This document shows positions 1 to 5,374 of a DNA stretch of 8,425 bases, piece by piece. Source of the DNA: Lysobacteraceae bacterium UBA6001 (lineage in GTDB: Bacteria > Pseudomonadota > Gammaproteobacteria > Xanthomonadales > Xanthomonadaceae); assembly GCA_002429615.1 (NCBI GenBank), contig DJAN01000274.1, positions 1-8,425 on the forward strand. The letters run 5' to 3'. The translations under genes and the position numbers were made by a program. Numbering within the stretch: position 1 is the stretch's first letter; every line of letters begins with the position of its first letter. Below the pieces are notes generated by a model, which had not been told where the DNA came from, ran no database searches, and was given only the letters and a program-made list of their open reading frames with translations.

Positions 1-115
1 TCGAGCCCCCATGGATGGGTTCACGGCGTGTCTCGAAAGGGCGGCGCCCCGCCGGCCCCAGGCCGCGGCGCTTGCCCGCTCCGGGCGCGATAACCCATCC
101 ACCATTCAACCAGGC
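1..115. other. Gene-free left edge with nested inverted repeats
   Basis: No convincing gene lies here; an open frame from 15 overlaps the aqpZ terminator and has no ribosome binding site. A perfect 10-base inverted repeat, TGGATGGGTT at 12-21 and AACCCATCCA at 92-101, encloses three short GC-rich hairpins (stems 40-44/49-53, 53-57/61-65 and 74-78/82-86). The left arm also contains CCCATGGATGGG (8-19), itself a small palindrome. Read as RNA this would be a multi-branched fold. Local GC hairpins are common by chance at this composition, so only the outer arm is notable. It could be a dispersed intergenic repeat, the 3' end of a transcript from beyond the window, or nothing. Confidence 0.3.
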
Positions 116-148
116 AAAAACCCCGGCACGCCATCCAACGCGCCGGGG
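116..148 (-). terminator. Rho-independent terminator of aqpZ
   Basis: Read on the minus strand, a perfect 7-bp stem (CCCCGGC at 142-148 pairing with GCCGGGG at 121-127) with a 14-base loop is followed directly by five T residues (A run at 116-120 on the plus strand). It starts about ten bases after the aqpZ stop codon, the usual position for an intrinsic terminator. Confidence 0.85.
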
Positions 149-157
149 TAGAAAAGC

Positions 158-901
158 TCAGCGCCCGCTACCGACCACGCTGGGATCCGGCCGTCCCAGC
201 ACCTTGTAGATCGCACCGCCGATCACACCGCCGATCAACGGCGCGACCCAGAACAGCCACAGCTGCCCCAGCGCCCCGGCGCCGGCGAACACGGCCACCG
301 CGGTAGAGCGCGCCGGGTTTACCGACGTGTTGGTGACGGGAATGCTGATCAGGTGGATCAACGTCAGCGACAGACCGATGGCGATGGGGGCGAAGCCTGC
401 CGGCGCACTGGTATGGGTGGAGCCCATGATCACCAGCAGGAACACCGCGGTGAGCACCACTTCGCACAGGAACGCGGCGACCAGCGAATAGCCGCCCGGC
501 GACAGCGCGCCATAGCCGTTGCTGGCGAACGCGCCGGCTGCGTTGTGGTCAATGGAGAAACCGGGCTGCCCGTAAGCGATATGGAACAGCACCGCCGCGG
601 CCAGCAGGCCGCCGAGCACCTGCGCCACCCAGTAGGGCAGCAGGTCGCGTGCAGGGAAACGGCCGCCGGCCACCAGGCCCAGGCTCACCGCCGGATTGAA
701 GTGGCCGCCGGAGATATGCCCGAACGCATACGCGCCGGTCAGCACGGTCAAGCCGAAGGCCAGCGCCACGCCCAGGAAACCGATGCCCAATGGATTGGTG
801 TCGCCGCCGAATTTGGCCGCCAGCACCGCGCTACCGCAACCGCCCAGGACCAGCCAGAACGTACCGAGGAACTCCGCCGTCAATCGTTTAGCCAGTGACA
901 T
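158..901 (-). CDS. aqpZ: Aquaporin Z, water channel
   Basis: A 247-residue inner-membrane MIP-family channel for rapid osmotic water flux. Both half-helix signatures are present: NPA at residues 69-71 (in GGHFNPAV) and NPA at 195-197 (in SVNPARS). All four aromatic/arginine filter positions of E. coli AqpZ are conserved: F49, H183, T192 and R198, which predicts a water-selective pore rather than a glycerol facilitator. C22 matches E. coli AqpZ Cys20. Six hydrophobic segments follow the two-fold MIP plan, and the first loop is a few residues longer than in E. coli. The start at 901 (MSLAKRL) is chosen because GAGGTG lies 5 bases upstream; a start at 949 would add 16 Arg-rich residues that do not belong to the family. 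It has a candidate promoter and leader hairpin upstream and an intrinsic terminator downstream, so it is probably monocistronic. Confidence 0.97.
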   Translation of the reverse strand: MSLAKRLTAEFLGTFWLVLGGCGSAVLAAKFGGDTNPLGIGFLGVALAFGLTVLTGAYAFGHISGGHFNPAVSLGLVAGGRFPARDLLPYWVAQVLGGLLAAAVLFHIAYGQPGFSIDHNAAGAFASNGYGALSPGGYSLVAAFLCEVVLTAVFLLVIMGSTHTSAPAGFAPIAIGLSLTLIHLISIPVTNTSVNPARSTAVAVFAGAGALGQLWLFWVAPLIGGVIGGAIYKVLGRPDPSVVGSGR

Positions 902-920
902 GACGCACCTCATGCGCAGG

Positions 921-939
921 CCCGCCCGGGCTGGGCGGG
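921..939 (-). other. Hairpin in the aqpZ 5' leader
   Basis: A perfect 7-bp GC stem (CCCGCCC at 921-927, GGGCGGG at 933-939) with a 5-base loop lies between the candidate aqpZ promoter and the ribosome binding site. If transcription starts about 6-7 bases after the candidate -10 box, the hairpin forms almost at the 5' end of the mRNA. This could protect the end from 5'-dependent decay or affect initiation. The structure is visible; the role is inferred. Confidence 0.4.
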
Positions 940-947
940 ATGGCCGC

Positions 948-976
948 ATTCAATGCCTGCCCGCGTGGCTTGGCAA
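948..976 (-). promoter_or_regulatory. Candidate sigma-70 promoter of aqpZ
   Basis: On the minus strand, TTGCCA (971-976; 5 of 6 to TTGACA) and TTGAAT (948-953; 4 of 6 to TATAAT) are separated by exactly 17 bases. The start codon lies about 47 bases beyond the -10 box. It is the only well-spaced pair I see in the 114-base gap. Confidence 0.5.
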
Positions 977-990
977 CGGTAGTTTTTCGT

Positions 991-1011
991 AAGGCCGGAC
1001 GCGCCGGCCTT
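991..1011 (-). terminator. Hairpin after the small secreted-protein gene, possible terminator
   Basis: A perfect 8-bp stem, AAGGCCGG (991-998) with CCGGCCTT (1004-1011), and a 5-base loop lies 4 bases past the stop codon of the gene at 1016-1468. A terminator is expected here. However, on the minus strand the stem is followed by ACGAAAAAC, not a T run, so it does not fit the intrinsic model. It may act with Rho, stabilise the 3' end, or only partly separate this gene from aqpZ. Confidence 0.35.
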
Positions 1012-1015
1012 GCCG

Positions 1016-1468
1016 TCAGCGACTCAGGGCCAGGCTGGCCGGCTGCAGGTCCAGGCGTTGGCTCAAGCCCTGCAGGCTGCCCAGCTCCTGGGTATCGCCC
1101 GCATCGATCCACACCTGTGCGTAGCGCTTCTTGCCCAGCTCGATCACCGCCACCCGGCGGTTGGCCAGTTCGCGCCCGCCCAGGTCGGGGCGATACCAGT
1201 AGAAGTCTTCCTCGGCGAGCTGGCCCTTCTCCTCGCGACGATCGCGCGGCAGGCTCAGGCCCGGATCGCGGGTGGTGAACATCACCCCCAGCACCTCGCG
1301 GCCATCGGCGGTCATTGCCTTGCACGACAGATAATCTGCGCCGGCCAGCTGCTTCCATTCCAGGCCGGCGGCCGGAGGCAGGGTGGGGCAGGTGGGCGAC
1401 TGCTGCGCGGCGGCGCTTCCGCCGACGGACAACAGCAACAGGCCAAACAGGCAGCTTGCGGACTTCAT
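1016..1468 (-). CDS. Small secreted protein of unknown function
   Basis: I do not recognise the family. The 150-residue product starts with a typical Sec signal peptide: MKSASC, then a Leu-rich core, with likely cleavage after the Ala run near residue 21 (SAAA-QQ). There is no lipobox, so the mature protein of about 129 residues should be periplasmic or exported. It has two cysteines (C27 and C49) that could form a disulfide. The middle is charged (residues 76-88), followed by an aromatic patch (FYWYRPD, 89-95) and a KKRYAQVWID stretch (113-122) that looks like beta strand. The start at 1468 is chosen because AGGGGA lies about 6 bases upstream and because it puts the signal peptide at the N-terminus; the frame extends to 1531 without either property. 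It lies 114 bases upstream of aqpZ in the same direction, with a hairpin between them. Confidence 0.8.
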   Translation of the reverse strand: MKSASCLFGLLLLSVGGSAAAQQSPTCPTLPPAAGLEWKQLAGADYLSCKAMTADGREVLGVMFTTRDPGLSLPRDRREEKGQLAEEDFYWYRPDLGGRELANRRVAVIELGKKRYAQVWIDAGDTQELGSLQGLSQRLDLQPASLALSR

Positions 1469-1617
1469 TGGTTTTCCCCTGGCAGTGGAATGCAATGCGG
1501 TGCGCGCGCATCGCCTGGGTTGGTCCGCCAACGGGCGCCTCCCGAACCGCCCGCCTGGCGCATCCCCATGCGCGCTCCCGACGTGCCATCCGTCACATGA
1601 TGCGGATGAGCGACCCC

Positions 1618-1646
1618 ACCATAACCAAGGCTCGGCGCCGGATCAA
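1618..1646 (-). promoter_or_regulatory. Weak candidate promoter for the small secreted-protein gene
   Basis: The 234-base gap 1469-1702 holds no gene I can support. Within it, on the minus strand, TTGATC (1641-1646) and TATGGT (1618-1623) are 17 bases apart, each 4 of 6 to consensus. This lies in the locally least GC-rich part of the gap and would give a leader of about 140 bases. A small GTTGG/CCAAC hairpin (1519-1532) falls in that leader. I see no clear terminator for the pirin gene here. Confidence 0.25.
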
Positions 1647-1702
1647 ATCCACCGTGCGGGTGCGAATGGTTCCATCGGAAACCTTCACGCACCCCGCGTC
1701 CG

Positions 1703-2593
1703 TCACGGGTAGTTCGGCGGTGCGGGCACCGGCGTTTCCGGCAACGGGATGAATTCCTTGTCGTCGCCGGGAATCTTGCCGAAGCGGCCTTCGCGCCAAT
1801 CGTCCTTGGCCTGCTCGATGCGCTCCTTGGAACTGGAGACGAAGTTCCACCACAGGTGGCGCGGGCCATCGAGCGGCTCGCCGCCCATCAGCATCGCCTT
1901 GAGCGGGGTCTTGGCGCGCAGGCGGCCGCGTGCGCCGTCCTCGGGAATGATCAGGTGGCGCTCGGGGACGTCCACCCCGTCCAGCTGCGCCTGCCCTTCG
2001 AGAATATAGAGCGAGCGCTGCACATGGCCGGTATCCAGGTCGAGCTCGGCGTCCGGCGCCAGGTCGATCGCCACGTTGAGGGTGTCGGCGAAGACCTTCA
2101 CCGGCGACTCCTCGCCGTACGCGCGGCCGGCGATCACCCGCAGCCACGCGCCGTTGCGGCGCTGCTGCGGAAGCGTCGCCGCGCTGTGGTGGTAGAACGC
2201 CGGGTCGGTTTCCTCGAAGTTGCGCGGCAGCGCCACCCAGGTCTGCATGCCATGCAGCGCATGCTCGCGGCCACGTTCCGGTGGCGGCGTGCGTTCGGAA
2301 TGCGCGATGCCGCGGCCGGCGGTCATCCAGTTCACGTCGCCGGGGCGGATCACCTGTTCCGAGCCCAGCGTGTCGCGGTGGCCGATTTCGCCAGACCACA
2401 GGAACGTGACCGTGGCCAGGCCGATATGCGGATGCGGACGCACGTCGATGCCCTGGCCGGGTTCGAAGATCGCCGGGCCCATGTGGTCGACGAACACGAA
2501 CGGGCCGACGCTGCGTGCCTGCAGTGTCGGCACCGCGCGGCGCACCTGCAGGCCGCCGATGTCATGGACGCGCGGGGCGATGATCGTGGTCAT
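1703..2593 (-). CDS. Pirin-family cupin protein
   Basis: A 296-residue two-domain cupin of the pirin family, close to the usual length. The N-terminal cupin holds the complete metal site: H54 and H56 in RPHPHIG, and H98 and E100 in GIAHSE, equivalent to the iron ligands of human pirin and of E. coli YhhW. Other family marks are PFVFVDHMGP (31-40), GDVNWMTAGRG (85-95) and LHGMQTWVALP (113-123). The C-terminal cupin (about 170-255) is followed by a charged tail (WREGRFGKIPGDD) typical of bacterial members. Some pirins cleave quercetin in vitro and others are redox-responsive regulators; the physiological substrate here cannot be read from sequence. The start at 2593 (MTTII) has AGGAG 8-9 bases upstream; longer readings in this frame run into the nfi coding region. 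It lies 91 bases downstream of nfi and may be co-transcribed. Confidence 0.95.
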   Translation of the reverse strand: MTTIIAPRVHDIGGLQVRRAVPTLQARSVGPFVFVDHMGPAIFEPGQGIDVRPHPHIGLATVTFLWSGEIGHRDTLGSEQVIRPGDVNWMTAGRGIAHSERTPPPERGREHALHGMQTWVALPRNFEETDPAFYHHSAATLPQQRRNGAWLRVIAGRAYGEESPVKVFADTLNVAIDLAPDAELDLDTGHVQRSLYILEGQAQLDGVDVPERHLIIPEDGARGRLRAKTPLKAMLMGGEPLDGPRHLWWNFVSSSKERIEQAKDDWREGRFGKIPGDDKEFIPLPETPVPAPPNYP

Positions 2594-2684
2594 GGCGGAG
2601 ACTCCTGGCGGCGGCGGGAATGCGGGGCAGCATGGCATGCAAGGATGACCGCTGCAGCGCCATCGGCGACATGGATCGTTGTGC

Positions 2685-3383
2685 TCAGCCTGCTTCCAAC
2701 GGGACGTCGCCGCGGCGCGAGGCCAGCCGGTCGGCCAGCCGCGTGGGCTCGGGCAGGCGGTAACGGCCCAGGCAAGCGAGGGTTTCATCGAGCGCGCCCT
2801 GCACCGAGACGCGATGTCCCGGCGAGACGAACAGCGGCAGGCAACCCGCCTTGCTGCGCAGCACCCAGCCGACCTGCTCGCCGCGCAGACGCAGCGGCGC
2901 ATGGTCGCCGCGTTCGAAGCCCGGCGTGCCGGCATCGCCGGCCAGGCGCTTCTTCGCCACGCCGATGCTGGGTAGATCAGTCGCCACGCCGAAATGCGCG
3001 GCGATGCCAAGACGCCGCGGATGCGCGATGCCGTGGCCGTCCACGAACACCAGGTCCGGCGTGCGTTCCAGCAGCGCCAATGCCGCCAGCAAGGCCGGCA
3101 ATTCCCGGAAACTGAGCAGGCCGGGCACGTAAGGCATCACGGTCGGCACCCGTGCCACCACGGCCTGGTGCGGCGCCAGCGTGGCGGCATCGAGCAGCAC
3201 CGCGGCGGCGCGCGTGGTGGTGCCTGCGTCCTCGAAACCGACATCGAAGCCGGCAATCCAGCGTGGTGGTTGGGGGCGGTCGTCCTCCAGCCGCACGCGT
3301 TTGGCCAGGCGCGCCTGCAGCGCACGCGCGGCGGCGAGATTTCCGTCCCAGGGCGGCAATACGGCATCGTCTGGTGCGTCCAT
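2685..3383 (-). CDS. nfi: Endonuclease V (deoxyinosine 3'-endonuclease)
   Basis: A 232-residue repair nuclease that nicks DNA one phosphodiester bond 3' of deaminated bases, chiefly deoxyinosine. The metal-binding triad is D47 (GFDVGFED), E94 (LSFRE) and D115 (FVDGHG), matching D43/E89/D110 of Thermotoga EndoV. The strand-separating wedge is PYVPG (84-88). [11 protein letters not shown] (116-126), GVAKKRL (141-147), SPGHRVSV (187-194) and YRLPEPTR (208-215) are near-identical to E. coli Nfi. Length is normal. The ATG at 3383 is preferred because it precedes the expected N-terminal helix ([12 protein letters not shown]), although no good Shine-Dalgarno sequence precedes it. A GTG at 3431 in the same frame would add 16 residues. 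The gene is divergent from gpmA across about 105 bases. Confidence 0.95.
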   Translation of the reverse strand: MDAPDDAVLPPWDGNLAAARALQARLAKRVRLEDDRPQPPRWIAGFDVGFEDAGTTTRAAAVLLDAATLAPHQAVVARVPTVMPYVPGLLSFRELPALLAALALLERTPDLVFVDGHGIAHPRRLGIAAHFGVATDLPSIGVAKKRLAGDAGTPGFERGDHAPLRLRGEQVGWVLRSKAGCLPLFVSPGHRVSVQGALDETLACLGRYRLPEPTRLADRLASRRGDVPLEAG

Positions 3384-3447
3384 GCCGACAGCTTGGCGCA
3401 GACGCCGCCTGCAAGGCGTGCACGGCGCCACCCGCGCGGCGTTGCCC

Positions 3448-3453
3448 TACAAT
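3448..3453 (+). promoter_or_regulatory. Candidate -10 box of gpmA
   Basis: TACAAT (5 of 6 to TATAAT) lies 35 bases before the gpmA start, within the 105-base divergent spacer between nfi and gpmA. No recognisable -35 hexamer sits 16-18 bases upstream (3425-3430 reads GCGCCA), so it may depend on an activator or be a weak-35 promoter. I see no matching promoter for nfi in this spacer. Confidence 0.45.
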
Positions 3454-3488
3454 CGGCGGGTCTTCCCCTTGTTGCCGGAGAACCCGTA

Positions 3489-4238
3489 GTGACCCGCAAA
3501 CTCGTACTGCTGCGCCATGGCCAGAGCCAATGGAACCTGGACAACCGCTTCACCGGCTGGGTGGACGTGGACCTCACCGAGCAGGGCCGCGCCGAAGCCG
3601 CCGCGGCCGGCAAGCTGATGAAGGACGAGGGGCTGCAGTTCGATGTCGCCCACACCTCGGTGCTCAAGCGTGCGATCCACACGCTGCAGGGCGCATTGAA
3701 GGAACTGGACCAGGACTGGCTGCCGGTGCAGAAGAGCTGGCGCCTCAACGAACGCCACTACGGCGGCCTGCAGGGCCTGGACAAGGCCGAGACCGCCGCC
3801 AAGCACGGCGAGGAGCAGGTCAAGGTGTGGCGTCGTTCCTACGACATCCCGCCGCCGCCGATGGACCTGGAAGACCCGGGCCACCCGGCGCACGACCGCC
3901 GTTATGCCGGCCTGGACCGCAACGCGCTGCCGGCCACCGAGTCGCTGGCGACCACGCTGGTGCGCGTGCTGCCTTACTGGTTCGATGCGATCGCGCCGCA
4001 GCTGAAGGATGGCAAGACGGTGCTGGTCACCGCGCACGGCAATTCGCTGCGCGCGCTGTACAAGTACCTCAACGGCGTGTCGAACGAGGAAATCCTCGAA
4101 CTCAACATCCCGACCGGCATCCCGCTGCTGTTCGAGCTGGACGACCAGCTGGCGGTGAAGACCTATCGCTACCTGGGCGATCCGGAAGCAGCCAAGCGCG
4201 CCGCCGAAGCGGTGGCCAACCAGGGCAAGGCGAAGTAA
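3489..4238 (+). CDS. gpmA: 2,3-bisphosphoglycerate-dependent phosphoglycerate mutase
   Basis: Cytoplasmic glycolytic and gluconeogenic enzyme interconverting 3- and 2-phosphoglycerate through a phosphohistidine. The product is 249 residues, the family length. H10 in LLRHGQS is the phosphorylated histidine; R61 (LKRAIH), E88 (LNERHYG) and H183 ([10 protein letters not shown]) complete the catalytic set, equivalent to E. coli H11, R62, E89 and H184. [10 protein letters not shown] (57-66), [11 protein letters not shown] (200-210) and the C-terminal VANQGKAK are conserved almost exactly. The residue after RHG is Gln rather than the Glu of E. coli. The start is GTG at 3489, giving V/M-TRKLVLL: GGAG lies 8 bases upstream, and no in-frame ATG fits the family N-terminus. 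Reading further upstream runs through the promoter and nfi. Its own terminator follows. Confidence 0.98.
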   Translation: MTRKLVLLRHGQSQWNLDNRFTGWVDVDLTEQGRAEAAAAGKLMKDEGLQFDVAHTSVLKRAIHTLQGALKELDQDWLPVQKSWRLNERHYGGLQGLDKAETAAKHGEEQVKVWRRSYDIPPPPMDLEDPGHPAHDRRYAGLDRNALPATESLATTLVRVLPYWFDAIAPQLKDGKTVLVTAHGNSLRALYKYLNGVSNEEILELNIPTGIPLLFELDDQLAVKTYRYLGDPEAAKRAAEAVANQGKAK

Positions 4239-4257
4239 TCACGCCGTACCAAAGGAG

Positions 4258-4285
4258 AACCCGGCCGCCGGCCGGGTTTTTCTTT
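4258..4285 (+). terminator. Rho-independent terminator of gpmA
   Basis: A perfect 8-bp stem (AACCCGGC at 4258-4265, GCCGGGTT at 4271-4278) with loop CGCCG is followed by a T-rich run (TTTTTCTTT counting the stem's last bases). It lies 19 bases past the gpmA stop. It ends about 31 bases before the next start codon, leaving little room for an independent promoter of the hydrolase gene. Confidence 0.92.
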
Positions 4286-4316
4286 GCGCGACATCATCAT
4301 CGAGGACATGCACACC

Positions 4317-5114
4317 ATGCCGTACCGAACTCCCCGTCTTCCGCTGCGCCACATGGCCCTGGCATGGCTGCTCGGCGCGTCCATCGCGCAGGCCCAGGCC
4401 GCCGACGCACTGCTCACCGACCCGGCGTACCTCGCCGCCCCTGAATCGCTCACGCCCGCGCAGGTCGAGCAGATGCAGCAGCGCCTGCTCGACTGGCCGC
4501 AGCTGCAGCGCTACGCCGCCGAGAACGCCGCGCTGGCGCCGGCCGCCAAGGGCACGCAGCGCGTGGTGTTCTTCGGTGATTCGATCACCGAAGGCTGGGG
4601 CCCGACCGGCAGTGACCGCTTCTTCCCCGGCAAGGGCTACGTCAACCGCGGCATCTCCGGGCAGACCACCGCGCAGATGCTGGTGCGCTTCCGCCAGGAT
4701 GTGATCGACCTCAAGCCGGCGGTGGTGGTGATCCTCGCCGGCACCAACGACATCGCCGGCAACACCGGCCCGGCCACGCAGCAGATGATCGAGGACAACC
4801 TGCATTCGATCGCCGAACTGGCGAAGACGCACGGCATCCGCGTGGTGCTCGCCTCGGTGTTGCCGGTCAGCACCTATCCGTGGCGTCCGGGCTCGCAGCC
4901 GGCCGCGCAGGTGCGCGCGCTCAACGCGGCGCTGCGTCAGTACGCGCAGCAGCAGGGGCTGGTCTATCTGGACTACTACGCGGCCATGGCCAATGCCGAC
5001 GGCGGGCTCGACCCGGCGGTGGCGAAGGACGGCGTGCACCCGACCGCGGCCGGCTACGCGATCATGGCGCCGCTGGCCGAGCAGGCCATCGCGAAGGCAT
5101 TGAAGACGCACTGA
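4317..5114 (+). CDS. Secreted SGNH/GDSL-family hydrolase
   Basis: An exported serine esterase or acyl-hydrolase of the SGNH superfamily, 265 residues. All four blocks are present: FFGDSITEGWG with nucleophile S89, RGISGQTT with oxyanion G115, LAGTNDIAGN with N144, and KDGVHPTAAGY with D238 and H241. The closest familiar pattern is the platelet-activating-factor acetylhydrolase/TAP-like GDSL branch; the substrate (lipid, thioester or acetylated sugar) cannot be told. The N-terminus is a Sec signal peptide: basic MPYRTPRLPLRH, hydrophobic MALAWLLGASIA, likely cleavage after AQAQA. The predicted location is periplasmic or secreted. In-frame ATGs occur at 4308 and 4317; GAGG (4302-4305) is only 2 bases from the first and 11 from the second, so 4317 is preferred with modest certainty. 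Transcription may depend on readthrough of the gpmA terminator. Confidence 0.93.
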   Translation: MPYRTPRLPLRHMALAWLLGASIAQAQAADALLTDPAYLAAPESLTPAQVEQMQQRLLDWPQLQRYAAENAALAPAAKGTQRVVFFGDSITEGWGPTGSDRFFPGKGYVNRGISGQTTAQMLVRFRQDVIDLKPAVVVILAGTNDIAGNTGPATQQMIEDNLHSIAELAKTHGIRVVLASVLPVSTYPWRPGSQPAAQVRALNAALRQYAQQQGLVYLDYYAAMANADGGLDPAVAKDGVHPTAAGYAIMAPLAEQAIAKALKTH

Positions 5115-5151
5115 CGCCACTCGCCGCGGAACGGTGCATGATGGTGGCGCA

Positions 5152-5158
5152 AAGGAGG
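5152..5158 (+). promoter_or_regulatory. Near-consensus ribosome binding site before the 40-codon gene
   Basis: AAGGAGG, fully complementary to the 16S rRNA tail, sits 7 bases before the ATG at 5166. It is the strongest Shine-Dalgarno sequence I find in the window and is the main evidence that the short frame that follows is translated. Confidence 0.8.
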
Positions 5159-5165
5159 GTGTCCG

Positions 5166-5288
5166 ATGGTCCTGCGGTACCTGTTGTCCTATGGCGTGCC
5201 GATCGCACTGGGCATCGCCCTGGTCGCGCTGCTGGTGATGTGGCGGTTCCGCGGGCGAGTGGGGCGCCCGCCCGGAGACCGGCCGTGA
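5166..5288 (+). CDS. Small single-span membrane protein, 40 residues
   Basis: A short open frame, M-V-L-R-Y-L-L-S-Y to R-P-P-G-D-R-P, ending in TGA at 5286-5288. I do not recognise a family. Residues 5-26 form one hydrophobic segment (YLLSYGVPIALGIALVALLV, then MW), followed by a tail with five arginines (RFRGRVGRPPGDR). By the positive-inside rule, the N-terminus should be periplasmic and the tail cytoplasmic. Support for translation is the AAGGAGG 7 bases upstream, an uninterrupted frame with high-GC codons, and its position 51 bases after the hydrolase gene in the same direction with no terminator between. It could be a regulator or accessory subunit of a membrane complex, but nothing shows which. 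Confidence 0.72.
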   Translation: MVLRYLLSYGVPIALGIALVALLVMWRFRGRVGRPPGDRP

Positions 5289-5303
5289 GCCTTCACGGCC
5301 AGG

Positions 5304-5332
5304 TTGCGTCGCGCCTGCCGCCCGGTTAGCTT
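5304..5332 (+). promoter_or_regulatory. Candidate promoter of the lipoprotein gene
   Basis: TTGCGT (5304-5309) and TAGCTT (5327-5332) are separated by 17 bases in the 80-base gap before the lipoprotein gene. Matches are 3 of 6 each, but the -10 keeps the key T-A-N-N-N-T positions and lies about 40 bases before the start, as in gpmA and the M13 peptidase gene. Confidence 0.3.
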
Positions 5333-5362
5333 GCGCGCCACGACCGCTGGCTTTTCCCAGGC

Positions 5363-5367
5363 AGGAG
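5363..5367 (+). promoter_or_regulatory. Ribosome binding site deciding the lipoprotein start
   Basis: AGGAG lies 1 base before the ATG at 5369, 7 bases before an in-frame GTG at 5375 and 13 bases before an in-frame ATG at 5381. Only the GTG has normal spacing, so it is the favoured start. All three give a working lipoprotein signal. Confidence 0.5.
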
Positions 5368-5374
5368 CATGACC

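Noticed and set aside
1593..2399. Minus-strand frame of 268 codons over the pirin gene
   Set aside because: It is an Arg/Ala/Pro-rich shadow in another frame of the same strand; the pirin frame carries the intact His-His-His-Glu metal site and a good ribosome binding site.
1856..3115. Plus-strand 419-codon frame opposite pirin and endonuclease V
   Set aside because: Crosses two well-supported antisense genes, has biased Arg/Ala/His composition and no ribosome binding site or domain.
3384..3431. GTG at 3431 as start of endonuclease V
   Set aside because: Adds 16 residues with no counterpart in E. coli Nfi; kept only as a low-probability alternative because the ATG at 3383 lacks a clear ribosome binding site.
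2994..3488. In-frame upstream extension of gpmA by 165 codons
   Set aside because: Runs through the nfi gene and the gpmA promoter; the family N-terminus and the GGAG spacing place the start at GTG 3489.
4251..4257. AAAGGAG, a Shine-Dalgarno-like sequence just after the gpmA stop
   Set aside because: No start codon follows at usable distance; the next bases form the terminator stem, so it is probably fortuitous or part of the terminator's upstream flank.
4284..4316. TTG at 4284 as start of the SGNH hydrolase
   Set aside because: It lies in the T run of the gpmA terminator and has no ribosome binding site; the signal peptide fits a start at 4317 (or 4308).
4880..5329. Plus-strand 149-codon frame overlapping the hydrolase end and the 40-codon gene
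   Set aside because: It is an alternative-frame reading of two better supported genes, with no ribosome binding site at its start.
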